A stretch of DNA of 45,101 nt from Candidatus Omnitrophota bacterium (GTDB lineage: Bacteria; Omnitrophota; Gorgyraeia; B26-G9), in NCBI GenBank assembly GCA_018813905.1, contig JAHJAO010000069.1, positions 1-45,101 of the forward strand, read 5' to 3'. How positions within the stretch are numbered: the first letter of the stretch is position 1; every line of letters begins with the position of its first letter. Positions 1-8,452 of this stretch are shown in pieces. The notes beneath the pieces are model-generated. The model was given only the letters and a program-made list of their open reading frames with translations. It did no database searches and was not told where the DNA came from. A program made the position numbers and the translations under genes.

Positions 1-248
1 GAAAATAAAAATTATGAGCGCGGTCGAGAAAAAAATGTTTAACACAAGCATTATGCTATATAAAGTGTGCGGGGTTGTCAAGCCATTTGGCGCCTCAGAC
101 GTTAAGCAAATTTCGCGGCGGGTGTTATAAAAAAGAGCCTGAGGCCTTCTCGAAAGCATGTTTGAAGTTTGAGAAGATTTTGCTATAATAAAAGGCATTT
201 GAAAGCCGCATTAAATGACACGGAAAAGCAACCGCCTGCAGATCATAA
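1..248. other. Region without a recognisable gene
   Basis: I see no convincing gene here. A 38-codon plus-strand frame opens with ATG at 14 and closes at a TAA near 130, but it resembles nothing I know. A minus-strand frame over 125-355 runs antisense to the decayed glycosyltransferase described next and is probably a shadow. The segment may hold the 5' part of that decayed gene, too eroded to read. No tRNA or terminator is evident. Confidence 0.4.
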
Positions 249-624
249 CCGAATATATACAAAAGCACACCTTTTTTTGATATAATAGTGCTTACGTCAT
301 TATGGGAAGGGTTGCCGATTGCGCTTTTGGAAGCCATGGCCGATTCCAAGCCCATAGCAGCTTATGATACAGACAACGCGAGGGAAATCATCAAGGATCG
401 GGAAGCGGATATTTAATCCCCGCACAGGACATTAAAACGTTGGCGGGCAGGGGGCCATCCTATTGCAAGACAAGAAGCATGCTGAAAAAATGGGAAGAAG
501 AGGTTACTAGGTATTGTCCGGAAACCCCGCGTTTTGTGCCGAGAGGATGCTTACCCAAATCCAGGGTCTTTATCAAAAGTCCTTAAAGATAAACCGATTT
601 ATTTCTAAGATGCGAACAAGATGA
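249..624 (+). pseudogene. Decayed GT4-family glycosyltransferase (C-terminal part)
   Basis: Three successive frames together spell the C-terminal half of a GT4 (GT-B fold) glycosyltransferase. The first frame (about 249-416) reads DIIVLTSLWEGLPIALLEAM, the classic donor-binding E-x7-E region, then AREIIKDREADI and a stop. Shifted frame two (about 403-450) supplies GYLIPAQDIKTLAG, the expected next block (G-x-LVP-x-GD-x3-LA). Shifted frame three (454-624) supplies AILLQDKKHAEKMGRRGY, an in-frame TAG at 508-510, then FCAERMLTQIQGLYQKSL, the normal GT4 tail. Its final TGA at 622-624 overlaps the ATG of the ABC permease at 621. That ATGA junction suggests the gene was once translationally coupled to the exporter. 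At least two frameshifts plus a nonsense codon argue for a true pseudogene rather than one sequencing error. The family assignment rests on motif recognition by eye. Confidence 0.8.
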
Positions 625-1466
625 CAAGCCGGATACAAGATAACCAGGGCCGACCTTTTTCTCAAAAGGGGGTTGCTCAGCTTAATTTGTTGGTCGGCCG
701 GATCAGTAGCCTTATAAAATACCGGCGGGTAATATTGCAAATAGCGGTCGCGAGGATTAAAGCTAAATATCTGGGATTAAAACTGGGGATTTGGATATCG
801 GTATTGAACCCGCTTCTGGTAATGCTGGTGGTATCATTCGTTTTTACCCGCATCATCAAACTGGAGATAACCAATTTTCCTCTTTTTGCCCTCTCCGGAA
901 TTTTTCCGTGGCTTTTTTTCACGGCGGCCCTATCCGAAGCGGCCCATTCTATAGTATCCCAACAAAATCTATTGTACCAATTCAAGCTGCCTAAAGAGGC
1001 TTTGCCGCTGGCCACAATTATTGCCGAATTCTTTAGTTTCTTAGTCGGCTGGTGCATTATTTACCCTCTGTTTATAGTATTTAATCCGCAAACGATTCTT
1101 TTATTGCCCGTTTTAATTTTGGTATTGGCGCTGCTGTTCTGTTTTATATTCGGGTTGGCAATAGTGTTTGCGGCATTAAATGTTATCTCGCGCGACACCG
1201 GACAACTGCTGGGGGTTATTCTTATGTTTTGGTTCTGGGTTACGCCGATATTTTATTCCGTGGATATGGTGCCGCAGGATTTCCGCTGGATATCCTACCT
1301 CAACCCGATGACTTATTTCACGATAGGATTTCGGGATTTGCTTTTCCACGGAAAAATGTTGAGCTTGGCGATCATCGGGGCAATGTTGATGTTCTCCGGG
1401 GTCAGCGTATTTTGTGGACTATTAATTTCGGCGAAGCTGGATAATAAGATTTTAAAGGGAATTTAA
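621..1466 (+). CDS. wzm: Polysaccharide ABC exporter permease (Wzm/TagG type)
   Basis: This is an inner-membrane permease of the ABC-2 family that forms the channel of an ABC exporter for O-antigen, teichoic acid or capsule-like polysaccharide. At 281 residues it has the usual family length. The N-terminal amphipathic part leads into YLGLKLGIWISVLNPLL, the family's 'Y-x-x-S-x-LG-x-x-W-x-x-LNPL' signature. About six hydrophobic segments follow, with the late motif YLNPMTYFTIGFRDLL typical of Wzm/TagG/KpsM. The next gene, its ATPase partner, starts two bases after the stop. Its own ATG overlaps the stop of the decayed GT4 gene. It exports a lipid-linked glycan by family knowledge; the actual substrate is unknown. 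Confidence 0.92.
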   Translation: MTSRIQDNQGRPFSQKGVAQLNLLVGRISSLIKYRRVILQIAVARIKAKYLGLKLGIWISVLNPLLVMLVVSFVFTRIIKLEITNFPLFALSGIFPWLFFTAALSEAAHSIVSQQNLLYQFKLPKEALPLATIIAEFFSFLVGWCIIYPLFIVFNPQTILLLPVLILVLALLFCFIFGLAIVFAALNVISRDTGQLLGVILMFWFWVTPIFYSVDMVPQDFRWISYLNPMTYFTIGFRDLLFHGKMLSLAIIGAMLMFSGVSVFCGLLISAKLDNKILKGI

Positions 1467-1468
1467 AC

Positions 1469-4201
1469 ATGGCAGTCGTTGCGTTAAAAGATGTATGGCT
1501 AATGCATAAAATACCTTTTAATATTAAGGGAGAGGTTTTTTTGGAGACTTTTTGGGCAGTAAGAAACGTAAGTTTTACAGTAGGCAAAGGGGAGAGCATA
1601 GGAATTATTGGTGAAAACGGCGCGGGCAAATCTACTATTTTGAGATTAATCGCCGGGTTGCTCAAGCCGGACCGGGGACAAATAAACATTGTTGGCAGTA
1701 TCGCGGGGCTTTTGGAGTTGGGGGCGGGGTTTCAGCCGGAACTTAGCGGCAGAGACAACATATATTTAAACGCGAGCCTGTTTGGTTTGCAGCAACAGCA
1801 AATAGATAAGAAATATGCGCAGATAGTCGAATTTGCCAACCTGGGCAAATTTATTTATGCACCGGTTAAATGCTATTCTCAAGGAATGTCTGTTCGCTTG
1901 GCGTTTGCGATCGCCATACATATGGACCCCGATATTTTATTAATAGATGACACGTTATCTGTGGGCGACGGACATTTTCAGAAAAAATGCATAAAAAAGA
2001 TTTTCGAATTAAAAGATCAAGGCAAAACCCTGCTTTTTGTAACCCACGACATGAATATGCTGCGGCGTCTTTGTAATCGGACAATTTTTCTTCGCGAAGG
2101 GCGGATAGTTAGAGATGGCAGCGCAGAAGAAGCTGTTCCATTATATACGCAGACAGCGGGGGTGAAACAAGGCGTGGGCGTTTTAGAAAAAGACCAGTTA
2201 AGGCTTGTTTTTAATAATGGGAAGCTGTTTTTAAACTGGGGGGATATTTTGTTGACACCGGATCCGGGGATGCACGCGGTATTTCGTGTTAAGGATAAAT
2301 GGCACAATTCGTTTCAAGCGGACTGGACGGTTGAACAAAAACAAGAAAATAAACTGGTGGCGCGGGGACAGCTTTACCAATTAGATTCGATACAGATTTG
2401 GCGGATAGAAGTGCTTAACAATTATGATATTAATATAAATATCGAAATGGATGATTCGCAACCGCTGGAAATGCAAGAGGGATGCACAAATCTGACGCTA
2501 ACCAACGCATATTCCCATTGGCGTACTTATTTAGAAGCTGATAAATTCCCGCAGATAACCGAAGCCGACCGATATCAGGCCGCATTGCTCCAAGAGAATA
2601 TTAACAGGAATGTTCTTTGTGTGGAAGCAAAACAGAATTATGATAAGCTGATTCCTTGTTTAGGATTCGAAAGGGCGGGAGATGCTTGTAGGGCGGATTG
2701 CCAGATATTTAATTCCGATTATCTGGGGGATTGCCGGATTTTACAATACAGAATATTAGGCGCGCAAAACTATTCTCGCGATCGCGGCAGCAGCTTTATT
2801 TATTTTTCCGGGAAAATAGCCGTTAATATCCCGGATGCGCGCAGTTATATCGCCCAGGTGCAAGACGAGTACTCTATCAGCTGCGGCAAGTTAAAATTGA
2901 GATGGGAGCAAGGGCGTTGCGCCATTTCTTATAAAGATATCGAACTGACCAAGGGAGAGCATATCGCGACGAGTATTTATGCAAATAATAAACATTATCA
3001 TTCAAGATTAGCAGCATGGCAATTGAGAAAAAATGCGCAGAATACATTAGTCGCTATTGGCAGATGGCCCGGACTTGCCTTAACCCAAATGTGGGAAATT
3101 ATAATAACAACAGAAAAATCTTTTTTGATTAAAATAAGCGTGGATGTTAACGAAGGCGCCCAAATAGAGGAGCAGTATTTGCGGTTTATTTACCAAATAG
3201 CATACACATCATACCGCAGCAATTATGGGGGCGGCAATTTCCCGGAAAAGTTTTTGGCATACGAAACTGACTTGTTGCAGAGATGTATTCCGAAAGGTGA
3301 AATTGTTCTGCAAAGCCGGGATGAACAACTGCCGGATGTATCTATGGAGTTCGCTGAGGAAGCGCATAGCTTTGCCAAAATTTTCAATTCAGACATGTCT
3401 ATTCGCAAAAGAGAAGTGAGAATTGTAAAGGTAGAACCGGAAAACGGCACAGCAACGCCTAAAGGCAAACAGATATGTTTTGAAACAAAAGTGACTTTGG
3501 ATACAGATAAAAAGACCTGTGCGCAAAATAGCGAGGCAAAATCGCAAAACGGTCATTTAAGCATCTATTTTTATTCCGGAAGGGGGCGCCTATTTTACAA
3601 AAAGCGGGAATTAACAAAAAAGCTTGGATTTTATACTTCGGTGCGCTCTGAGGGGCGCTGGTATGATTCGTATTCTTATGCGTCTTGGATGTTAAAGGGG
3701 AATAAAAATATGATCGAGGCGCGCGGCAAATGGATAAATTTGCCGCTATCGCAATATTGGCAGATAATTTTAAACGAAGATAACAGCATCAATTTTAAGA
3801 TCATTATGCGCGTAGAGTCAAAAATGAGTATGGACCGGCAACAAGTCAATATCATGCTTTTAGAAAGCTATCGAGAATGGGTAGCGAATGAAAAAAAGAA
3901 TAGCTTTCCCGACTTTCAAGGCGATATCGATGATGATTGGCAGACAATATGGGCTAGCGGTAGAACGCATGTTTCTAATGCGGATTACATCGGAGTATGT
4001 AAAAATCGCACAAGAGAAGTAGGCTTGCCGTCGATAAAACTTTTTATGCGCGAAACAAATAGCGATTGGGAGCTAAATATTGTGAATTCCGATATCTATC
4101 ACCGGGGGAGAATATTGCAAGGCGCGAATAAAAAAGAAGCTGTATTTATGCCGGGAGAATACCCTTATTTTAACGGGCAAATACTGATCGAGGATTTTTA
4201 A
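1469..4201 (+). CDS. wzt: Polysaccharide ABC exporter ATPase (Wzt type) with three C-terminal repeat domains
   Basis: Residues 1-240 form a Wzt/TagH-type nucleotide-binding domain. Walker A is GENGAGKS at 48-55, followed by the family block GFQPELSGRDNIYLNA at 88-102. The signature is YSQGMS (137-141; usually YSSGM), Walker B is LLID 157-160, and the H-loop is H193. The residue after the Walker B aspartate, normally catalytic Glu, is Asp161. Residues about 247-910 are far longer than the usual single carbohydrate-binding domain. They contain three divergent copies of one roughly 220-residue unit, with S281/S512/S734 in equivalent places. Each copy carries a W-or-Y-x-x-S...W block and then A-x-G-x-W-x-x-L-x-x-x-Q-x-W-x-I. 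I do not recognise this unit; by analogy with Wzt it may bind the glycan end. The gene pairs with the permease just upstream. Confidence 0.88.
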   Translation: MAVVALKDVWLMHKIPFNIKGEVFLETFWAVRNVSFTVGKGESIGIIGENGAGKSTILRLIAGLLKPDRGQINIVGSIAGLLELGAGFQPELSGRDNIYLNASLFGLQQQQIDKKYAQIVEFANLGKFIYAPVKCYSQGMSVRLAFAIAIHMDPDILLIDDTLSVGDGHFQKKCIKKIFELKDQGKTLLFVTHDMNMLRRLCNRTIFLREGRIVRDGSAEEAVPLYTQTAGVKQGVGVLEKDQLRLVFNNGKLFLNWGDILLTPDPGMHAVFRVKDKWHNSFQADWTVEQKQENKLVARGQLYQLDSIQIWRIEVLNNYDININIEMDDSQPLEMQEGCTNLTLTNAYSHWRTYLEADKFPQITEADRYQAALLQENINRNVLCVEAKQNYDKLIPCLGFERAGDACRADCQIFNSDYLGDCRILQYRILGAQNYSRDRGSSFIYFSGKIAVNIPDARSYIAQVQDEYSISCGKLKLRWEQGRCAISYKDIELTKGEHIATSIYANNKHYHSRLAAWQLRKNAQNTLVAIGRWPGLALTQMWEIIITTEKSFLIKISVDVNEGAQIEEQYLRFIYQIAYTSYRSNYGGGNFPEKFLAYETDLLQRCIPKGEIVLQSRDEQLPDVSMEFAEEAHSFAKIFNSDMSIRKREVRIVKVEPENGTATPKGKQICFETKVTLDTDKKTCAQNSEAKSQNGHLSIYFYSGRGRLFYKKRELTKKLGFYTSVRSEGRWYDSYSYASWMLKGNKNMIEARGKWINLPLSQYWQIILNEDNSINFKIIMRVESKMSMDRQQVNIMLLESYREWVANEKKNSFPDFQGDIDDDWQTIWASGRTHVSNADYIGVCKNRTREVGLPSIKLFMRETNSDWELNIVNSDIYHRGRILQGANKKEAVFMPGEYPYFNGQILIEDF

Positions 4202-4303
4202 ATGGCGAGCGATATTTCAATCGTGGTCCCCGCGGCGGCGAGAAATAAAGGCGCAAGTATTGCCCGGAGGCGAAGATTTAGAAATTTTTTGGTGCCTGTT
4301 TAA
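4202..4303 (+). pseudogene. GT2 glycosyltransferase N-terminal fossil
   Basis: The ATG directly abuts the stop of the exporter ATPase. The first codons read MASDISIVVPAAARNKGAS, which matches the beginning of GT2 glycosyltransferases (ISIVVPAYN-x-x). After about 20 codons the frame runs into unrelated RRRRF-type sequence and stops at 33 residues. The rest of the GT2 fold is absent from the following 150 bases. I read it as the stub left after a deletion. It could instead be a short spurious frame, but both the motif and the translationally coupled position argue against chance. Confidence 0.5.
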
Positions 4304-4315
4304 AATCAGGCACCA
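4290..4315. terminator. 9-bp inverted repeat, possible terminator
   Basis: TGGTGCCTG at 4290-4298 pairs perfectly with CAGGCACCA at 4307-4315 around an 8-base loop. The downstream bases (GTTTGTTTGGG) are only partly T-rich, so intrinsic termination is plausible but not assured. It overlaps the end of the GT2 fossil and separates the exporter genes from the SGNH genes. Confidence 0.4.
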
Positions 4316-4450
4316 GTTTGTTTGGGAGCGGCAACTGAAGATTTTTCATAACCGGGACGATACGCCGCGCAGTTTTATAACCCAATCCTTTCCTTCTTTG
4401 GTATAAGCAGGCGTGGTCCGCAAGACAAGATAAGCACAAAATAATAAAAT

Positions 4451-5914
4451 ATGACCGGCATTTCTAAAGGACAAAAACTTAGGCTGATTATTTTTAGTTG
4501 TCTTCTCTGCATTGTTTTATTGGAGATAGGGTTGCGTATCGGCGGAGCCATTTTTTTGGTTCGGCAAAAAAAAGAGAATGCTGTTTCCCTAAAGAAGCGG
4601 GGAGAGTATCGTATCTTATGCATCGGCGAATCCACTACCGCTTATGGCGGAGAAAAGTCTTATCCTAGGCAATTAGAAGAGATTCTTAATAAGTTCGTGC
4701 AAGATATCCGGATAAAGGTTATCAACAGAGGAATCCCGGGGGCTAACACAACTTGTCTTGTAGAAATGGCAGAAGCGAATATAGCAGAGTATGGCCCGGA
4801 TTTGGTGGTGGCGATGATGGGGATTAATGATTCAGGGGCTATGGTGCCGTATTCTGGTTTGTCTGAATCGCGTTGGACGGCGCTACTGCGTTCGTTGCGA
4901 GTATATAAAATGATACAGTTTGTGCTGGCGGCTTTATCTAAAAAAGAAAAAATACAAGACGGGAGCTATTTTTTAAAAAAATTGGAAGACGAAATGGCCA
5001 AACAGCTGTCGCTGGAATGTAAAGAAAGGCTATTTGGTTTAAAATCCGGGATAGAAAAAGATGCTATAGCAGCAGGGCAATGCCGGCAATATTTAGAACA
5101 AGGATTTGATTGTCAGCGCCAAGGCAGATATGGTCAAGCGGCAATTGCGTTTCAAAAAGTTTTAGAACTGGATCCGATAAATGGCAACGCGGCAGTTCAG
5201 CTGGGCTGGAGCCATATGCTGCTTTGTGATTTTAAAAAGGCAGAAAAGATATTTGCTGAAACTGCGGCAACAAGTTCGGATAACTATTTTGTGCAGAGCA
5301 GTTTGGGCTTTTGCTATCTTGTGCAACAAAAGTTTGCCGAAGCGGAAAGGCCCCTTAAGAGAGCAATTGAGCTTTATTCAGGCGACGAAAGAGTGTTTGT
5401 GAATCTGGGGCAATGTTATATGGCTCAAGGAAATTACGAGGAAGCAAAAGAGGTATTAAAGAAGGCGATTGCCATAAACGAATATGCCGATGCAGCATAT
5501 GGACAAATAGCCGCGGTTTATTTAGAACAAAAAAAATATGAATTGGCAAAGGTATATTCGCGCAAAGCAGATACTGTGCGTTTACAATATTATAACCCGA
5601 TGACGCGCTTGAATTATTTAAAACTATATAGTATTCTCCGCAGAAAAAAAATACCGCTGGCATGCGTACAGTACCCTATGCGAAGCATAGAGTCGTTACG
5701 GCGGATATTTATGAATTCTAATGATATCCTTTTTGTTGATAATGAAAAAACATTTAAAGATGCCGTGCAGAAAGCTTCTTATGAAGAGTATTTTTGCGAC
5801 CGATTCGGCGGAGACTTTGGGCATTGCACCGCTAAAGGCAACAGGATTTTAGCGAAAAACATTGCGGAATTAATTTTTAAGAAGTATTTTAAAAAAGAAG
5901 GAATATCTTTCTGA
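4451..5914 (+). CDS. Membrane-anchored SGNH hydrolase with inserted TPR repeats
   Basis: An N-terminal basic stretch followed by a hydrophobic helix (about residues 11-37) looks like a signal anchor. The SGNH/GDSL catalytic blocks are visible. Block I is IGES with catalytic Ser61, block II Gly is in NRGIPGANT (about 92-100), and block III is GIND with Asn126. Block V DFGH is at 455-458 (Asp455, His458) in a DFGHCTAKGNRILA context. About five tetratricopeptide repeats occupy roughly 210-380, between blocks III and V, so they lie inside the hydrolase fold. Such enzymes remove or add acyl groups on sugars or lipids at the cell surface. Here an O-acetyl esterase/transferase acting on the exported glycan is a reasonable inference. 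No clear ribosome site precedes the ATG. The next SGNH gene follows closely. Confidence 0.82.
   Translation: MTGISKGQKLRLIIFSCLLCIVLLEIGLRIGGAIFLVRQKKENAVSLKKRGEYRILCIGESTTAYGGEKSYPRQLEEILNKFVQDIRIKVINRGIPGANTTCLVEMAEANIAEYGPDLVVAMMGINDSGAMVPYSGLSESRWTALLRSLRVYKMIQFVLAALSKKEKIQDGSYFLKKLEDEMAKQLSLECKERLFGLKSGIEKDAIAAGQCRQYLEQGFDCQRQGRYGQAAIAFQKVLELDPINGNAAVQLGWSHMLLCDFKKAEKIFAETAATSSDNYFVQSSLGFCYLVQQKFAEAERPLKRAIELYSGDERVFVNLGQCYMAQGNYEEAKEVLKKAIAINEYADAAYGQIAAVYLEQKKYELAKVYSRKADTVRLQYYNPMTRLNYLKLYSILRRKKIPLACVQYPMRSIESLRRIFMNSNDILFVDNEKTFKDAVQKASYEEYFCDRFGGDFGHCTAKGNRILAKNIAELIFKKYFKKEGISF
5893..5913 (+). promoter_or_regulatory. Possible CTG start with Shine-Dalgarno for the second SGNH gene
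   Basis: Upstream of the TTG start at 5962 the same frame stays open back to a stop at 5890-5892. An AAGAAGGAA stretch (about 5894-5902) lies eight bases before a CTG at 5911. This CTG overlaps the previous gene's TGA (5912-5914) as CTGA, mimicking the usual ATGA coupling. Starting here adds 17 residues, including the basic LTKYRAPSHRKPRLGK, in front of the hydrophobic anchor. A basic-then-hydrophobic N-terminus is also seen in the upstream paralogue. CTG starts are rare, so this remains a proposal. Confidence 0.35.
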
Positions 5915-5961
5915 CAAAATACAGGGCGCCATCACATAGAAAACCAAGGCTGGGGAAAGCA

Positions 5962-7050
5962 TTGCTTGTTTTTGCGAGCAGCATGCTTTTTATTTGCGCC
6001 GTTGAGATGCTTTTGCAAATGAGTGGGGCAAAATCAGGGGCGGATGGATCATCTATGAACCTAGCCAAGATAGGCATGTTTAAAATGGGCTCCCCGCTGA
6101 AAGCGGTAGATCCTGCGCTGTCTGAGCATTACGAAAGAGATAGGATGTTATTTTGGAAGATGAAACCAAATGCCTTGATCGATGTAAATACCCGGGGGCA
6201 TCGGGGGCCGGCAAGAAACTTTGTAAAGCCACAAAACACTTGCCGAATTATTGTGCTTGGCGACTCATGCGCTTTTGGTTGGAATGTGCGCAATCAGGAT
6301 ACCTATTCGTATCTTTTGGAAAAAAAGTTGAATGGGTTAATGACAAAAAAGATGGAAGTTATAAATAGCGGAATACCAGGCTATTCTTCTCTCCAAGGCC
6401 TGCGGTATTTTACTAGCGAAGGATGCCATTACGCGCCGGATATAGCATTGGTAGCATTTGGTTTTAACGATCTTGTTGAAGCGGTTGGTTGCAAGGATAG
6501 CAAAATTCCAATATCCCCGCCATGGGCAGTTGCCCTGGAAAAATACTTGATTAAAAGCAGGTCATATGTTTTTCTAAAGAGGCTTATCTTATCGAATAAA
6601 TATGGACGGCAGCAGCGTTATCTGTCTGTTTGCGGATTAAACGGGCTCAATGTAAATAAATTACGCGCATTAGATATCGATAAAATCAAAGACTTAGACC
6701 TTTTGATTTTTACCCAAAGTATAAAATTAAAAAATGCCCCTTTGCGGCGCGTGCCACCGCAAGATTTTGCAGATAACATAGTAAATTTAATAGAATGTGG
6801 GAGAAAAAATAATGTCCGGATGATTCTTTTAACGTTGCCGTCCATTAATAAATGTTTTGGGTACCAAACGATGCTAAAGTTGTTGGCAAGCAACTATGGT
6901 GTTGAATTGATAGATTTAATTTATGAGTTTGAAAAAAGAAACGCGTTGACACAGGATTTTTTTGTCGACAACAATCACTATAATGAAAATGGTCACCAGC
7001 TTGTCGCCGAAATTATTTGTCAGTACTTGGGGGGCAAAGGCAGGCAATAA
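5962..7050 (+). CDS. SGNH/GDSL-family hydrolase, membrane anchored
   Basis: From the TTG start (preceded by a GGGGA ribosome site) the protein has 362 residues with a hydrophobic anchor at residues 1-20. The middle contains ERDRMLFWKMKPNALIDVN and RGHRGP, the lead-in typical of this branch of SGNH hydrolases. The catalytic blocks follow: VLGDS with Ser102, SGIPGYSS, GFND, and a C-terminal DNNHYNENGH supplying the Asp-x-x-His pair. The enzyme probably acts on acyl esters outside the membrane. It is a neighbour and distant paralogue of the TPR-containing SGNH gene. A CTG start at 5911 would give a longer, basic N-terminus. The acyl substrate cannot be told from sequence. Confidence 0.82.
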   Translation: MLVFASSMLFICAVEMLLQMSGAKSGADGSSMNLAKIGMFKMGSPLKAVDPALSEHYERDRMLFWKMKPNALIDVNTRGHRGPARNFVKPQNTCRIIVLGDSCAFGWNVRNQDTYSYLLEKKLNGLMTKKMEVINSGIPGYSSLQGLRYFTSEGCHYAPDIALVAFGFNDLVEAVGCKDSKIPISPPWAVALEKYLIKSRSYVFLKRLILSNKYGRQQRYLSVCGLNGLNVNKLRALDIDKIKDLDLLIFTQSIKLKNAPLRRVPPQDFADNIVNLIECGRKNNVRMILLTLPSINKCFGYQTMLKLLASNYGVELIDLIYEFEKRNALTQDFFVDNNHYNENGHQLVAEIICQYLGGKGRQ

Positions 7051-7087
7051 TGTGGAGAGGCAGAAATAACATGAAAGGGCAAGCATT

Positions 7088-8452
7088 GTGAATATAGTTT
7101 TAGCGGTTGTACCGTTATACGGGGTAGATATGCCGCCGCTGGGGGCTGCCTACATTGCCGCTGTCTTAGAGAAAGAAGGTTATGGCATTAATGTTTTTTG
7201 TTTCAATTCTGAATTATATAATCAGGCCCGGGACAAGAGGTTTCTTTGGGGATGGGAGGCGTCGGGAGCTTGGTGTTCGCCGGAGGGGATAAATAGGCAT
7301 TTTAATGTAAATGACTTGCTCGACAAATGGTCAGAGAAGATTTTAAAATGCGCCCCCAAGATAGTTGGTCTGAGCGTAAATAGCCATTCGCGGGTATTGG
7401 CGAATTTACTTGCGGATAGGCTCAAGAATAAAAAAAAGGATTTATATGTAATATTTGGCGGGCCTTGGTGCACAGAACTTGCTGAACCATCCGAATTTAA
7501 TAAGAATGTCGACATATATGTGCGGGGCGAAGGCGAGGGGGTTATCCCCAAAATAGCAAAGTTAATTGCAGGCAGCGAATCTATCCGCGACTGCAGCATT
7601 GAAGGCACAATTGTCAATACGGGTGTTGGCTTCAAGGATAATCGGGCTAACGCTTCCTTTGTGGACATCAACAAACTTCCTTTTCCGGCACTGCATTTTT
7701 TTGATCTCAACTATTATACAAATAAAACAGAAATCCCAATACTTTTTAGCCGCGGTTGCAATTATTCTTGTAAGTTTTGCACAGATAAACCGATGTGGGG
7801 CAATTATCGAACGCGCAATGCGGAAAACATAATAGAAGAAATGATTAAACACAGCTCCATTTTTAACCGGACATGTTTTAAAAGTAACGATTTGCTCATC
7901 AATGGAGATTTAAAACAATTACGTTACCTATCCGAGATAATCATTAACGAAAAGCTGTCTTTTACCTGGGGCGGTATGGCGAGGGCGCGCTCGGATATGA
8001 GCGGACAATTATGCGCCGTCTTGCGCAAAGGGGGGTGTTCATATTTGACCTATGGCATTGAAAGCGGGGCGGCCCGAATTTTATTTCATATGGGTAAACC
8101 CGGCAAAAGGGATATTGTTCAGGCTTTAAAAAATAGTTATAAATCGGGCATTAAGGTAAATACCTTATGGATGGCAGGATACCCTATTGAAAAATGGGTA
8201 GATGTTTTGGAAACTATGCTTTTTTTATTGAGGAGCAGAAGATATATTCATGAATTTGTAGCCGTCAGCGCTTGTTATATCCCGCGGCGGTCTCGTTTAT
8301 GGCAAGAACGAGACAAATTGCGTATAGAGTATGACAAAAATTCAGACTGGCATATCGGCAAAAGCAATACTGTATCTATACGCCAGTTGAGGCGGAAGAT
8401 ATTATTTTCATTTGCGCGAATATTAGGTATTTATAAGGGGGGGGTTCAGTAA
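7088..8452 (+). CDS. Cobalamin-binding radical SAM protein
   Basis: This 454-residue protein begins with GTG, preceded by GAAAGGG. Residues 1-165 have the B12-binding Rossmann-like layout of class B radical SAM enzymes: MPPLGAAYIAAVLEKEGY near the start, IVGLSVNSHS, VIFGGPWCTE, then DIYVRGEGEGVIPK. The [4Fe-4S]-binding motif is CNYSCKFC (C224, C228, C231), followed by a TIM-barrel half with YGIESGAARIL. Relatives carry out methylations and other radical reactions on unactivated carbons. Its stop overlaps the next ATG by one base (TAATG), so it heads a seven-gene radical SAM operon. The substrate is unknown; a sugar, lipid or peptide is possible. Confidence 0.85.
   Translation: MNIVLAVVPLYGVDMPPLGAAYIAAVLEKEGYGINVFCFNSELYNQARDKRFLWGWEASGAWCSPEGINRHFNVNDLLDKWSEKILKCAPKIVGLSVNSHSRVLANLLADRLKNKKKDLYVIFGGPWCTELAEPSEFNKNVDIYVRGEGEGVIPKIAKLIAGSESIRDCSIEGTIVNTGVGFKDNRANASFVDINKLPFPALHFFDLNYYTNKTEIPILFSRGCNYSCKFCTDKPMWGNYRTRNAENIIEEMIKHSSIFNRTCFKSNDLLINGDLKQLRYLSEIIINEKLSFTWGGMARARSDMSGQLCAVLRKGGCSYLTYGIESGAARILFHMGKPGKRDIVQALKNSYKSGIKVNTLWMAGYPIEKWVDVLETMLFLLRSRRYIHEFVAVSACYIPRRSRLWQERDKLRIEYDKNSDWHIGKSNTVSIRQLRRKILFSFARILGIYKGGVQ

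Noticed and set aside
281-286. TATAAT as a promoter for the exporter genes
   Set aside because: It falls inside the GT4 fossil coding sequence (codons for DIIV) and has no -35 partner.
125-355. Minus-strand 76-residue frame
   Set aside because: It lies opposite the reconstructable GT4 motifs EGLPIALLEAM and has no recognisable content or ribosome site.
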